A DNA stretch of 64,000 bases from Allobosea sp. 47.2.35. GTDB taxonomy: Bacteria > Pseudomonadota > Alphaproteobacteria > Rhizobiales > Beijerinckiaceae. Under the pieces are notes generated by a model. It searched no databases. It was not told where the DNA came from and worked only from the letters and a program-made list of their open reading frames with translations. Position 1 is the stretch's first letter, and the number at the start of each line of letters is the position of its first letter. A program made the translations under genes and the position numbers. Of the stretch, positions 1 through 8,695 are shown in pieces. The stretch is from NCBI RefSeq assembly GCF_024655635.1, contig NZ_JANLGI010000001.1:1-64000 (forward strand). The letters run 5' to 3'.

Positions 1-1071
1 TCCCGGCACGTCGGCGCGAGCCTAAGGGGGGCTAGCCTTCAACGCGATAAGGGGGCTGCGCTTCAATGCGATTTGACAGCCCTGATGCCGCTCTGGACCT
101 CGGCGCTGGTCTGGGCGGCCTGCCGGGTGGTGATCGGCATCGGCTGCGTCGGGCTGTTCGTGACGACCGAGAGCTGGCTCAACGCCAAGGCGATGCCGGA
201 CCAGCGCGGCCGCATCTTCTCGACCTATATGGTCGGGACCTTCGTCGCGCTGGCGATCGGCCAGCTCGCCGTGGCCGGGCTCACGATCCAGGCGGCGGGG
301 GCGTTCCAGGTCGTCATCGCGCTTTTCGCGCTGGCGCTGGTGATGGTCAGCACGACGCGGGCGGAAGCGCCCGGCCTCAAGCCCGAAGCGAAGCTGCGCT
401 ACGGCGAATTGTCGCGACAGGCCCCGATCTCGGTCGTCGGCTGCGTGGTCAGCGGCATCGTGACCAGCGCCTTCTACGCGCTCGTGCCGGCCTGGATGCT
501 TAGCAACGGCGCGCCGCAGCAGACGATCGCGCTGTTCATGCTGGTCGCGGTGCTGGGCGGGCTCGCCTTCCAGGTGCCGGTCGGGCGCCTGTCCGATCGT
601 AATGACCGCCGCCTCGTGCTGGCGGGGCTGGCGGTCGGCTATGCGGCGGCCGTGATCCTGCTGGTGGCGATGCCGCGCTCGCTCCTCGCGGTGCTGCCGG
701 TGGCGGCGCTGCTCGGTGGCTTCATGTCGACGCTCTACCCGGTCTGCGTCGCCCATGCGCTCGACCGGATGCCGGCCGACCGGGTGGTCGCGGTCAGCGG
801 GCGCCTGATTCTGGTCAGTGGCTTCGGCTCGGCGCTCGGGCCTCTGGTTGGGGCCGGCATCATGGCGCGCTTCGACATCGACGGGCTGCTCTATTTCATG
901 GCGGCGATCGCTCTGGCGCTTGCGGCCTTCGCCGGCCTGCGCATGCGGATGCGCGAGGCGCCTGACAAGGTCGAGCGGCCCTTCGAGGTCATCGATCCGC
1001 TCAATCCGGCGATCACGCAGACGCCCGAGGCAACGGAGGCCGACGGCTCGCCTCGCCCTGCCATGGCCTGA
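1..1071 (+). CDS. MFS transporter, 5'-partial
   Basis: Major facilitator superfamily permease of the inner membrane, resembling the YcaD-like subgroup; substrate unknown. From about base 76 the protein is a normal MFS sequence, with a conserved ESWLNAKA...RGR loop motif (about bases 170-215) and repeated hydrophobic helices to near the C-terminus. The frame is open to the window edge, so the N-terminal helices lie upstream; a TTG at 73 and an ATG at 85 are only internal candidates. The first 24 codons hold a tandem repeat and charged residues where a helix would be expected, so the 5' part may be rearranged. It ends 13 bases before a strong hairpin shared with the convergent phbB. Confidence 0.75.
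   Translation, partial: SRHVGASLRGASLQRDKGAALQCDLTALMPLWTSALVWAACRVVIGIGCVGLFVTTESWLNAKAMPDQRGRIFSTYMVGTFVALAIGQLAVAGLTIQAAGAFQVVIALFALALVMVSTTRAEAPGLKPEAKLRYGELSRQAPISVVGCVVSGIVTSAFYALVPAWMLSNGAPQQTIALFMLVAVLGGLAFQVPVGRLSDRNDRRLVLAGLAVGYAAAVILLVAMPRSLLAVLPVAALLGGFMSTLYPVCVAHALDRMPADRVVAVSGRLILVSGFGSALGPLVGAGIMARFDIDGLLYFMAAIALALAAFAGLRMRMREAPDKVERPFEVIDPLNPAITQTPEATEADGSPRPAMA
24..72. repeat. Imperfect tandem repeat, two units of about 24 bp
   Basis: Bases 24-48 and 49-72 are near-identical units, each made of a G run, a variable triplet, CTTCAA and a (C/T)GCGAT end. They fall inside the frame of the MFS gene and break its hydrophobic pattern. The origin is unknown; it may be a local duplication or a junction. 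Confidence 0.6.
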
Positions 1072-1083
1072 CCAAAAAGCAGA

Positions 1084-1109
1084 ACCGCCGCCCGTTGCCG
1101 GGCGGCGGT
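1084..1109. terminator. Bidirectional terminator between MFS gene and phbB
   Basis: An 11-bp perfect stem (1084-1094 with 1099-1109) and a 4-base loop lie between two convergent genes. Read from the minus strand the stem is followed by a T-rich run (AAAAAGC on plus at 1074-1080), as expected for intrinsic termination of phbB. It probably also serves the MFS gene. Confidence 0.75.
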
Positions 1110-1140
1110 CCCAAATGCGTGATGCGGTATGGTGGCCCGA

Positions 1141-1866
1141 TCAGGCCATGTTCTGACCGCCGTTGGCCGAGAGGGTCGAGCCGGTGATGAAGCCGGCATC
1201 GTCGCTGGCCAGGAACACCACGGCGCGCGCGATCTCCTCGGGCTCGCCGAGGCGGCCGACCGGGATGTGAGGCAGGATCGACTTCTCGATCACGGCCGGG
1301 TCGATCGCCCTAACCATCTCGGTCGCGATATAGCCGGGGCAGATCGCGTTGACGGTGATGCCGGCGCGCGCGCCTTCCTGGGCCAGCGCCTTGACGAAGC
1401 CGATATCGCCCGCCTTGGCGGCGGAATAGTTCACCTGGCCCATCTGGCCCTTCTGGCCGTTGATCGAGGAAATGCAGATCACGCGGCCGAACTTGCGGGC
1501 GCGCATGCCCTCCCAGACCGGGCGGGTCATGTTGAAGAGGGAGTTGAGGTTGGTGTTGATCACCGCGTCCCACTGCTCCTTGGTCATCTTGTGGAACATG
1601 CCGTCGCGGGTGATGCCGGCATTGTTGACCAGGATGTCGACCGGGCCGAGATCGGCCTCGACCTTGGCGATGCCGGCGACGCAGGAATCATAGTCAGAGA
1701 CGTCCCATTTATAGGTCTTGATGCCGGTTTCGGCGGTGAATTTGGCCGCAGCCTCGTCATTGCCGGCATAGCTCGCGGCGACGCTGTAGCCGGCCGCCTT
1801 CAGACCCTTCGAGATCGCCTCGCCGATACCGCGCGAGCCCCCCGTAACCAATGCCACCTTCGCCAT
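1141..1866 (-). CDS. phbB: Acetoacetyl-CoA reductase PhbB
   Basis: NADPH-dependent reduction of acetoacetyl-CoA to (R)-3-hydroxybutyryl-CoA, second step of polyhydroxybutyrate synthesis, in the cytoplasm. At 241 residues it has the length usual for PhbB. It is a short-chain dehydrogenase: GGSRGIG nucleotide-binding motif at 9-15, NNAG at 81-84, catalytic Ser134, Tyr147 and Lys151 in the YSAAK motif, and the IAxxVxFLASDDAGFITG C-terminal pattern. It lies downstream of phbA and a small DUF1737 gene on the same strand, 42 bp after the latter, so the three are probably one operon read away from phaR. Confidence 0.95.
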   Translation of the reverse strand: MAKVALVTGGSRGIGEAISKGLKAAGYSVAASYAGNDEAAAKFTAETGIKTYKWDVSDYDSCVAGIAKVEADLGPVDILVNNAGITRDGMFHKMTKEQWDAVINTNLNSLFNMTRPVWEGMRARKFGRVICISSINGQKGQMGQVNYSAAKAGDIGFVKALAQEGARAGITVNAICPGYIATEMVRAIDPAVIEKSILPHIPVGRLGEPEEIARAVVFLASDDAGFITGSTLSANGGQNMA

Positions 1867-1908
1867 AGGCCAGTCTCCCTTTCAGATGATCCCTGCGGCG
1901 TTTCGCCG

Positions 1909-2124
1909 TTATTGTTCAGATAGTTCGAGGGTGGGCGCGTAGTCCGCGTCCACGTCCTTGACGATGGCCTGGCCACAAATGACACGGCCCTGGACCGTGT
2001 CGAAGGTCAGGGTGGGCTGGCCGTAGAGCGACCAGCCGAGGCTCAGCGCTTCCGAGACCCGATGACAGAAGGAGGCGTCATCGGGCCCGGTGAGATAGCG
2101 GTAGAGCGTGGTACGCTTCGCCAT
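1909..2124 (-). CDS. DUF1737 domain protein in the PHB operon
   Basis: Small 71-residue protein of unknown function. The short core, a beta-strand then (F)xxRVxEALxxGWxLYGxPTLTFD, matches the DUF1737 pattern. The start at 2124 (MAKRTTLYRY) is chosen because it leaves a 16-bp gap after phbA and gives a protein of family length; a longer upstream frame would run into phbA. It sits between phbA and phbB on the same strand, so it is almost certainly co-transcribed with them. A role in PHB metabolism is inferred only from position. Confidence 0.8.
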   Translation of the reverse strand: MAKRTTLYRYLTGPDDASFCHRVSEALSLGWSLYGQPTLTFDTVQGRVICGQAIVKDVDADYAPTLELSEQ

Positions 2125-2140
2125 GGGCGGGGCGCTTGTC

Positions 2141-3319
2141 TCAGCGCTCCACGGCCATGGCGACGCCCATGCCGCCGCCGATGCAGAGCGTGGCGAGGCC
2201 CTTCTTGGCATCGCGCTTGGCCATCTCGTGCAGCAGCGTCACCAGCACGCGGGCGCCGGACGCGCCGATCGGATGGCCGATCGCGATTGCGCCGCCATTG
2301 ACGTTGACGATGTCCGGGTTCCAGCCGAGGTCCTTGTTGACCGCGAGCGCCTGCGCCGCGAAGGCCTCGTTGGCCTCGACGAGATCGAGATCGCCGACCT
2401 TCCAGCCGGCCTTTTCGAGCGCCTTGCGGGTCGAGGGTATCGGGCCGGTGCCCATGATCTGCGGATCGACGCCGGCCGTCGCCCAGGAGGCGATGCGGGC
2501 GAGCGGGGTCAGGCCGCGGCGGGCCGCTTCCTTGGCGGTCATGATGACGAGCGCGGCGGCGCCGTCATTGAGGCCGGACGCGTTGCCGGCCGTCACCGTG
2601 CCGTCCTTGGAGAAGGCGGGGCGCAGCTTGGCCATCGCTTCCAGCGTCGCGCCATGGCGCGGATATTCGTCGCTGTCGACGACGATGTCGCCCTTGCGGG
2701 TCGAGATGGTCACCGGGGCGATCTCGTCCTTGAACCGGCCGGCCTTCTGCGCGGCCTCGGCCTTGTTCTGCGAGGCGACGGCGAAGCGGTCCTGCTCCTC
2801 GCGGCTGATCTGATACTTGGTCGCGACGTTCTCGGCGGTCGTGCCCATGTGGTAGCCGTGGAAGGCATCCCAGAGGCCGTCCTTGATCATGGTGTCGACG
2901 AACTTGACGTCGCCCATCTTGGTGCCGGCACGCATGTAGGAGGCGTGCGGGGCGAGCGACATCGATTCCATGCCGCCGGCGACGATGATGCTGGCATCGC
3001 CATTGGCGATCTGCTGCAGGCCGATGGCCACAGTGCGCAGGCCCGAGCCGCAGAGCTGGTTGAGGCCCCAGGCGGTCTTCTCCTGCGGGATGCCGGCAGC
3101 CATGGCGGCCTGACGGGCGGGGTTCTGGCCCTGACCGGCGGCGAGCACCTGGCCGAGCACGACTTCATCGACCTCGGCCGCCTCGACCTTGGCCCGCTTC
3201 AGCGCTTCCTTGATCGCGACGGCGCCGAGATCATGGGCGGGAGTATTGGCAAAAGCGCCGCTGAAGGCCCCGACCGCGGTGCGGGCCGCACCGACGATCA
3301 CGATATCCGAATCTGCCAT
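2141..3319 (-). CDS. phbA: Acetyl-CoA C-acetyltransferase PhbA
   Basis: Condenses two acetyl-CoA to acetoacetyl-CoA, the first step of polyhydroxybutyrate synthesis. The product has 392 residues, standard for biosynthetic thiolases. Visible catalytic residues are the nucleophile Cys90 in NQLCGSG, His349 in GHPIGASG and Cys379 in LCIGGG. The start at 3319 ([10 protein letters not shown]) matches the family N-terminus and has a GAGGAA ribosome site; the frame continues 88 codons upstream but those residues are not thiolase-like. It leads the phbA-DUF1737-phbB operon and is divergent from phaR, with candidate PhaR sites in between. Confidence 0.96.
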   Translation of the reverse strand: MADSDIVIVGAARTAVGAFSGAFANTPAHDLGAVAIKEALKRAKVEAAEVDEVVLGQVLAAGQGQNPARQAAMAAGIPQEKTAWGLNQLCGSGLRTVAIGLQQIANGDASIIVAGGMESMSLAPHASYMRAGTKMGDVKFVDTMIKDGLWDAFHGYHMGTTAENVATKYQISREEQDRFAVASQNKAEAAQKAGRFKDEIAPVTISTRKGDIVVDSDEYPRHGATLEAMAKLRPAFSKDGTVTAGNASGLNDGAAALVIMTAKEAARRGLTPLARIASWATAGVDPQIMGTGPIPSTRKALEKAGWKVGDLDLVEANEAFAAQALAVNKDLGWNPDIVNVNGGAIAIGHPIGASGARVLVTLLHEMAKRDAKKGLATLCIGGGMGVAMAVER

Positions 3320-3475
3320 GAGAGGGTTCCTCGCTTTGTTGTTACGGTTGCGCCGCTCCCGCCGGCTCAACCGTTCCCCGCCACCTTCGAAGCCTGTTGC
3401 GGCGCCGTCAAGACGGGCGAGAGGCGAAATCGACCGGGGCATCGCCAATCGGGTGACGTAAGGGCGGGCGTATGC

Positions 3476-3536
3476 CTGCGGTTGCAGAGACTTCGGCGCT
3501 TTTTTGCAGCGCCCGCTCAAAGAGCTTGCGGTGCAG
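3476..3536. promoter_or_regulatory. Candidate PhaR binding sites between phbA and phaR
   Basis: The 307-bp divergent region holds CTGCGGTTGCAG at 3476-3487 and TTGCGGTGCAG at 3526-3536, plus a TTTTTTGCAG half-site near 3500. PhaR of Rhodobacter is known to bind CTGC-N3-GCAG-type sites upstream of phasin genes. The first site here has a spacer of four and the second a spacer of three with one mismatch. Autoregulation of phaR, and possibly control of phbA, is inferred. No other gene is visible in this gap. Confidence 0.45.
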
Positions 3537-3626
3537 CACCGACAGGCTATCGTCTGACCATGGGAGACCGTTTCGCAGAGCACGCCGGAACCACCGGCGG
3601 CCGCGGATCAACGTCAAGCAGGACCG

Positions 3627-4229
3627 ATGGCTAGCGACAAAGAACCGACCGTCATCAAGAAATACGCCAACCGGCGTCTCTATCATACGGGCACAAGCTC
3701 CTATGTCACCCTGGAGGATCTCGCCGGGCTCGTGCGCTCGGGCGAGGATTTCGTCGTCTATGACGCGAAGTCGGGGGAGGACATCACCCGCTCGGTGCTG
3801 GCGCAGATCATCTTCGACGAAGAGGCCAAGGACGGGCAGAACCTGCTGCCGATCGCCTTCCTGCGTCAGCTCATCCGCTTCTACGGCGACAGCATGCAGG
3901 CGCTGGTGCCGCGCTACCTGGAGTTCTCGATGGAGAACCTCACGCAGGAGCAGAGCAAGTTCCGCGAGCAGATGACCAAGGCCTTCGGGGGCTCGGCCTT
4001 CGGCGGCAACGCGCTCGACGCCATCCAGGCGCAGACGCGCGCGAACATGCAGATCTTCCAGGACGCGTTCCGGCTGTTCAACCCGTTCACCGCGGCGGCG
4101 CAGGCCAAGCAGGAAGCGGCTGCCGGCGCGAAGCCCGCGGCTGAAGCAGCCAGCGGCGACATCGGCGATCTCAAGCGCGAACTCAACGAAATGCGCGAGA
4201 GGCTGGACAAGCTGTCGCGCTCGCGCTGA
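3627..4229 (+). CDS. phaR: Polyhydroxyalkanoate synthesis repressor PhaR
   Basis: DNA- and PHB-binding regulator that represses phasin and PHB genes until polymer accumulates. At 200 residues it has the usual alphaproteobacterial length. The N-terminal domain (about 8-70) carries the hallmark IKKYANRRLYHT and SSYVTLEDL; the following PHB accumulation domain (about 75-115) has LLPIAFLRQLIRFYGDSMQ. The C-terminal third is Ala/Gln-rich, ending in a predicted coiled coil (LKRELNEMRERLDKL). The ATG lies just after GCAGGACCG. It is divergent from phbA and followed by a good terminator. Confidence 0.95.
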   Translation: MASDKEPTVIKKYANRRLYHTGTSSYVTLEDLAGLVRSGEDFVVYDAKSGEDITRSVLAQIIFDEEAKDGQNLLPIAFLRQLIRFYGDSMQALVPRYLEFSMENLTQEQSKFREQMTKAFGGSAFGGNALDAIQAQTRANMQIFQDAFRLFNPFTAAAQAKQEAAAGAKPAAEAASGDIGDLKRELNEMRERLDKLSRSR

Positions 4230-4249
4230 GGTTGGCCTGAGCAATTTGA

Positions 4250-4285
4250 GCCGCGCTCTCGGAGGACGAGGGCGCGGCTTCTTTG
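4250..4285 (+). terminator. Intrinsic terminator of phaR
   Basis: GC-rich stem of 11 pairs with one mismatch (4250-4260 with 4268-4278), 7-base loop, then TTCTTTG. It lies 20 bp after the phaR stop codon. Confidence 0.75.
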
Positions 4286-4421
4286 TCAGCGAGTGGTCGG
4301 TGCCGCGAATGTCTGAGCTGTAGCGAAGGCGGAAATTGCAGCCATTAGGTTCTGTTTGCCCGATGCCTATTAGCTTACGCTATGTTGATAGGCGTGCGAA
4401 ACAATGCGGAAAGCGTAGATT

Positions 4422-6029
4422 TCAAGCCGATTCGACTTGTTTTGGCATGATTGGCTTGGCCGGTTGGTCCAAGTGTACAGAGGCAAAATTGTTGAAGGGA
4501 ACCGGCCGGCCAAACAAATATCCCTGCATGTAATCCACGCCGAGCTTTTCGAGATAGTCGCGTTGCGCCGCCGTTTCCACGCCCTCCGCGATGAGGGTGA
4601 GCTTCAACCTTCCTGCCAGATCGGCAACGATGTCCAGGATGTGACTGGATAGCGACTCCGCCCCAGCCTTCGCTACGAAGCTTTGGTCGATCTTCAGGGC
4701 ATTGACGGTGAACCTTTGCAGGTAATCTAGGCTGGAGTTTCCGGTGCCGAAATCGTCCAGGGCGACTTGAACGCCGATCCGGTCGAGCTGTATGAACAAT
4801 TCATCGGTCAAAGGAGTAGCCGGAATAGCCTCACGCTCTGTGAGTTCGACGAACATAACCACGGAATCCGGTGGAAATGGCTCAAGGAAATCCCGGCATC
4901 GTTCGAGCAGTTCCATGCTCTTGCAGTGGGCTGCGCAAATATTGAAACCGATGTGAAATCGAGCCGGAAGCCTCGACAACTGGCTGCTCAGATCGCGCTT
5001 AACCTGCTCCATCAGACGATAGGTCATCGGTACGATCAGACCAGTGCGTTCGGCCAGCGGGATGAATTGGTTCGGTGGGATGAGCCCCTCGCTTGGGTGC
5101 ATCCATCGAACAAGCACTTCAGCCCCGGCTGGCTTGCCGGATTCGGCAAGCACAATGGGTTGATAAAATGGGACGAATTCGTCGGCCTCGACCGCGCGCT
5201 GCAGTTCGGCTGCCAGGGAACTGTGCCGCGACGCGAAGCGATGGACCGCGTAGCCGGACAACACCCCCAGTAACGCAAGCAGCAGCCAGGACGGCCAATA
5301 TTCCGTCGCCAGATTCTGCCAGATGCGGCCCTTGTCGTAAGCGACCCCGACGGCGAACGGATAGTCGGTCGACTCCATGAAACTGGCGACTGCTTCTCCG
5401 GTACCGTCTAACGCCGCGGTTACCACGCCCTTGGGCCCGACCCAGTTTCCCTTGATGCCGACCTGGACCGTGAATTCGCTAACGCCCAGGCTCAGCACAT
5501 CGAAAAGGTGCTGTCCGTCGATGCCGACGAGAACGGAGCCGGATTGTGTTGCCTGCCGGTAGACGACCAAGGCTCGGCTCGGAGTCACCTGATTGCCGGG
5601 CATCAAACGCAAGCGCCCATCGGCGTAGGCTTCTGCCTCCTCCGCATAGTCGACAGAACCTTCGAGGGACGAGCAGTAGATCCTGCCGTTCTCTGCGAGG
5701 TTCAGCGAACGCACGAAGGGATGGGCCGTCACGCCCAATCTCAGGCCGAGACCGGCGGACGCACATGAACTGCCGACGAGGCTCGTCACTTCACCTGCGG
5801 CGTTATTCGCATGGGTGAAGATGGCAGCGATGCGCGTGGCGACGAATTCATGAATGCCCGCTGCCTCGGCCTCGATGGCCTGGCGAACCTGCCATGACAA
5901 GACTGGCAGCCCAAGCAACGGAGGCAACAAGCCTGCAAGCGCCACGAATGCCGCATGGCGAAATTTGCCCCTCAGGCGCCTCGCGGACGGCCACTCGTGC
6001 CCGCTTCTATATACCGTTCCCTTGGCCAT
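4422..6029 (-). CDS. CSS-motif EAL-domain c-di-GMP phosphodiesterase
   Basis: Membrane-bound enzyme predicted to hydrolyse cyclic di-GMP. Residues 26-48 and about 246-264 are membrane segments; between them lies a periplasmic domain with Cys89 and a C-S-S triplet at 119-121, the signature of the CSS-motif redox sensor family. The cytoplasmic EAL domain (about 275-525) keeps the metal and catalytic residues: EVLVR at 304-308 as the EAL motif, then NIC, ELTERE, DDFGTG, KIDQSF, EGVET and QGYLFG. It should therefore be active. Known relatives respond to periplasmic thiol state. It has no operon partner; a decayed region separates it from the next EAL gene. Confidence 0.9.
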   Translation of the reverse strand: MAKGTVYRSGHEWPSARRLRGKFRHAAFVALAGLLPPLLGLPVLSWQVRQAIEAEAAGIHEFVATRIAAIFTHANNAAGEVTSLVGSSCASAGLGLRLGVTAHPFVRSLNLAENGRIYCSSLEGSVDYAEEAEAYADGRLRLMPGNQVTPSRALVVYRQATQSGSVLVGIDGQHLFDVLSLGVSEFTVQVGIKGNWVGPKGVVTAALDGTGEAVASFMESTDYPFAVGVAYDKGRIWQNLATEYWPSWLLLALLGVLSGYAVHRFASRHSSLAAELQRAVEADEFVPFYQPIVLAESGKPAGAEVLVRWMHPSEGLIPPNQFIPLAERTGLIVPMTYRLMEQVKRDLSSQLSRLPARFHIGFNICAAHCKSMELLERCRDFLEPFPPDSVVMFVELTEREAIPATPLTDELFIQLDRIGVQVALDDFGTGNSSLDYLQRFTVNALKIDQSFVAKAGAESLSSHILDIVADLAGRLKLTLIAEGVETAAQRDYLEKLGVDYMQGYLFGRPVPFNNFASVHLDQPAKPIMPKQVESA

Positions 6030-6628
6030 TTTTATTCAGGCCTTCCTGCCGTTGCGACGGAGCCTGCTTCAGAAGCTGACGGTATATGTTCAAGGCGTCG
6101 TAAAATTTCTGGTGCGAGAACGGCGACGAGTTTCTCGTTTCACGGGTAGCTGGTGCGACCGATAGAAACCAATCAGCTTCGCGTCCTCAGTGTCGCCATG
6201 TTGCAGCACCAGAACGATGTTCATTCGCTGACGATGGCCTTGGCCGGCAACTTCCGCAATCGGTCAGGAGCGGATGTCGATCTCAGGGATCGGCGTGTTC
6301 CCTGATCAGCGTCTCCAAAGCGGGGAGGTCCTCCTCGACATCCTCGTTGCCTCGAAACAGCGGGTACTCGACATATCCATCTTAAAGCAGATCGATCCCA
6401 ATCGGCTGACCGACGAGAGTCGTAGCGATCATGATGCTGTCGTAGCGATGACGATCGAGCCGGAAGTGGATTTCCATTTCCTCTAGGAGGCGATCATTCG
6501 ATAGAGTTCATGGCTCATGTTGTTGATGCCTAGCGTTGACGTGCCGCCCTAGCCAGAAAACAGTTACGTCAGTAGTGGGCTGGAAGCGGTTCCGGACCAG
6601 GTGTTGGAATGACCGCCGCGCGTCTGCC
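6030..6628. other. Intergenic stretch with decayed coding traces
   Basis: About 600 bp between two minus-strand EAL genes, with no intact gene I can support. It holds a broken minus-strand frame (6283-6477, listed separately) and a 44-codon minus frame near 6093-6227 without recognisable similarity. Base composition is lower in GC than the neighbours. It looks like a degraded insertion. Confidence 0.5.
6283..6477 (-). pseudogene. Possible remnant of a small gene with one in-frame stop
   Basis: A 65-codon frame starts with ATG at 6477 after GAGGAA, reads MEIHFRLDRHRYDSIM..., meets one TAA at codon 32, then continues as DGYVEYPLFRGNEDVEEDL...IREHADP to a second stop. Both halves have protein-like composition, which suggests a nonsense-mutated gene. 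I do not recognise the family. It could equally be chance. Confidence 0.3.
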
Positions 6629-8323
6629 TCAACCGGCCGCGAGCTTCCGATAGCTCGCCTGCTGCACCGAGGCACGCAGCTCGGCCCGGCCGACGAGATG
6701 GCCCTGCAGATAGGTGACGCCCCAGTCGCGCAGCATGCTCGCCTGCATCTCGTCATCGACCCATTCGGCCACGGTCTCGACGCCGAGATGGCCGGCAAGC
6801 TCGACCAGCGTGCGGACATAGAAGCGGTCGTCGGTGGAGCGGCGCAGGTTCTGGGTGAAGGCGCCGTCGATCTTGAGGATGTCGATCGGGAAGGCGCGCA
6901 GGTGCCGGAGCGAGGTGTGGCCGGCGCCGAAATCGTCGATCGCGACGCGCGCGCCCTGGTCCTTGATGCGCCCGAGCAATTCGGCGATGCGGGCGGGGCT
7001 TTCGATTGTCGCGGTTTCCGTGATCTCGACGATCAGGCGCGAGGCCATGCCGCGCGCGGCGGCCGTGCAGGCGATGAAGGCGTCGAACCATTCGGGGTCG
7101 TTCAGCGAGCGCGGCGAGACATTGACCGAGAGGTTGAGCGTGGGATCGGCGCCAAGCATCTCGATGGCGAGTTCGAGCACGCGCTGGTCGAACAGCCGCA
7201 CGAGGCCGCGCCGCTCCAGCATCGGGATAAGCTCGGCCGAGGCGAAGTAGAGCCCGGTATCGCCCTGGCCGACGCGCAGCAGCGCCTCGTGGAAGGCGGT
7301 CTCGCGCGTGCCCGTCCGAACGATCGGCTGCAGGGCGAGCCGCACGCGGCGATCGTTCAGGGCCGCGATGGCCTGCACGTCGAAGCCGGTCTGCTCGGTG
7401 CCGGGGCTGCGCCGGGGCTGGGGCCTGGCTGTTACGGCGGTGTCGATCGACCCGGCGCGCGCGCTCGCCAGAGCGCCTTCGGCGGCGGCCAGCAGCGTGC
7501 CGCCATGGCTGCCGAGCTCTGGCGCGCTCGCGGCGCCCACACGCAGCCGCACCAGCGCGATGCCGTGGCTGGTCTCGATCGCGGATTGCGCGACGACCTT
7601 GATGAAGCGGCGGGCCGCCTGCTCGACCTGCTCCGGCGGGCAGCCGACGAGGAGGATGGCGAAGCTGTTGCCGGCATAGCGGACGAGATGGTCGCGCCGG
7701 CGCGTCACCGAGCGCAGGCGCTCATGGACGGTGCTGATGATCTCGTCGGTGGCCTCGTGGCCGAAATCGTCGTTGAGGCGGGCGAGCTCGTCGATGGTGG
7801 CGACGAGGACGACGACCGGCCGCTCCGCCGGCAGGTGCTCCTGCAGGGCCTGGCCGATTCGCTCGACCAGCGCCGGACGGTCGCAGAGCTCGTTGCCGAA
7901 CTGCTCGAGCTCGTCGGGCCGGGCGGCGCGTTCGAGCCTGAGCACACCGCGGGCGCTGGCGGGATAGCCGTCGCTGCCGGCGAACCAGCGCCCGGTGTCC
8001 TCGGCCCACATCTTGCGGCCGGCGAGATCGATCGCATAGCGAGTGCGGTAGATGACGCCTTCGCCCCGGTCATGCTCGCTGGAACAGAAGATCGCGTCGT
8101 AGCGGCTCGGGCCGCTGCCGGGCTCGACGAGGCCGGCGAAGGCGAGGCCGCGCTGCATGGCCTGCTCGGGAATCGCGCCGAAGACTTCGGCCGCATTCGG
8201 CCCCCAGTTCAGCGTGTCGCTCTGGATGTCCCAGCCATAAACCACTTCGCCGATCGAGGAGAGGATGCTGCGGGGATCAACCGGGCTGCCGTTCTGGAAG
8301 CTGAAGATCGACGGGGAGGGCAT
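6629..8323 (-). CDS. Degenerate-GGDEF / EAL domain protein
   Basis: About 564 residues: an N-terminal PAS-like sensor (VVYGWDIQSDTLNWGPNAAEVFG...), a GGDEF-like domain whose active motif reads AGNSF instead of GGDEF, and a C-terminal EAL domain. The EAL part has HEALLR, NVSPRSL, EITET, DDFGAG, KIDGAF and LQGHLVG, but AEWVDDE replaces the common EGVE. The cyclase half should be inactive, leaving a phosphodiesterase or a c-di-GMP/GTP-responsive regulator. ATG 8323 is chosen for the GAGG seven bases upstream; an ATG at 8383 would add 20 residues without a clear ribosome site. Confidence 0.88.
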   Translation of the reverse strand: MPSPSIFSFQNGSPVDPRSILSSIGEVVYGWDIQSDTLNWGPNAAEVFGAIPEQAMQRGLAFAGLVEPGSGPSRYDAIFCSSEHDRGEGVIYRTRYAIDLAGRKMWAEDTGRWFAGSDGYPASARGVLRLERAARPDELEQFGNELCDRPALVERIGQALQEHLPAERPVVVLVATIDELARLNDDFGHEATDEIISTVHERLRSVTRRRDHLVRYAGNSFAILLVGCPPEQVEQAARRFIKVVAQSAIETSHGIALVRLRVGAASAPELGSHGGTLLAAAEGALASARAGSIDTAVTARPQPRRSPGTEQTGFDVQAIAALNDRRVRLALQPIVRTGTRETAFHEALLRVGQGDTGLYFASAELIPMLERRGLVRLFDQRVLELAIEMLGADPTLNLSVNVSPRSLNDPEWFDAFIACTAAARGMASRLIVEITETATIESPARIAELLGRIKDQGARVAIDDFGAGHTSLRHLRAFPIDILKIDGAFTQNLRRSTDDRFYVRTLVELAGHLGVETVAEWVDDEMQASMLRDWGVTYLQGHLVGRAELRASVQQASYRKLAAG

Positions 8324-8695
8324 CGGTCGGCCTCGATAGGACGGCCGCGGAGCCCCGTTCTGGTGCCTCGTCGCCCTGTCCATGAGATGGGAAGTGCTTC
8401 GAAACGATGCGGTATTTCAGATTAACGCGGCGTTAAGGCTGGCCGCCGCCTTGCAACAAGAACTTCGTCACGATTGACCTGTGCCGGAGTGAAACATGGT
8501 CGAGGCCGCAAGCTGGAGCGAACGGAATGCCGCCGATGCCAACGCATCCGCGCTGGTACTCCTGCAAGCGGCGGCGGCGCGGGCCGAGATCGGGCCCTTC
8601 GCACGACGCGGGCGGGCGAGCCCGCAAGCGGCGGCGGGTTTCTACCGGGCGACGGCGCGGCTTTTGCCCGAGAGCGACCGCGGGCTTCCGGGTGC
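8324..8695. other. Intergenic stretch, no convincing gene
   Basis: Between two minus-strand genes. A plus-strand 84-codon frame at 8496-8750 has GGAG six bases before its ATG, but it overlaps the end of the next gene antisense and its product is Ala/Arg-rich without recognisable features. Several short inverted repeats around CCCGCAAGCGGCGGCGGG occur near 8622-8640. Nothing else is visible. Confidence 0.4.

Noticed and set aside
6536-8425. 629-codon plus-strand frame antisense to the GGDEF/EAL gene
   Set aside because: The minus strand encodes clear PAS/EAL motifs; the plus frame has none.
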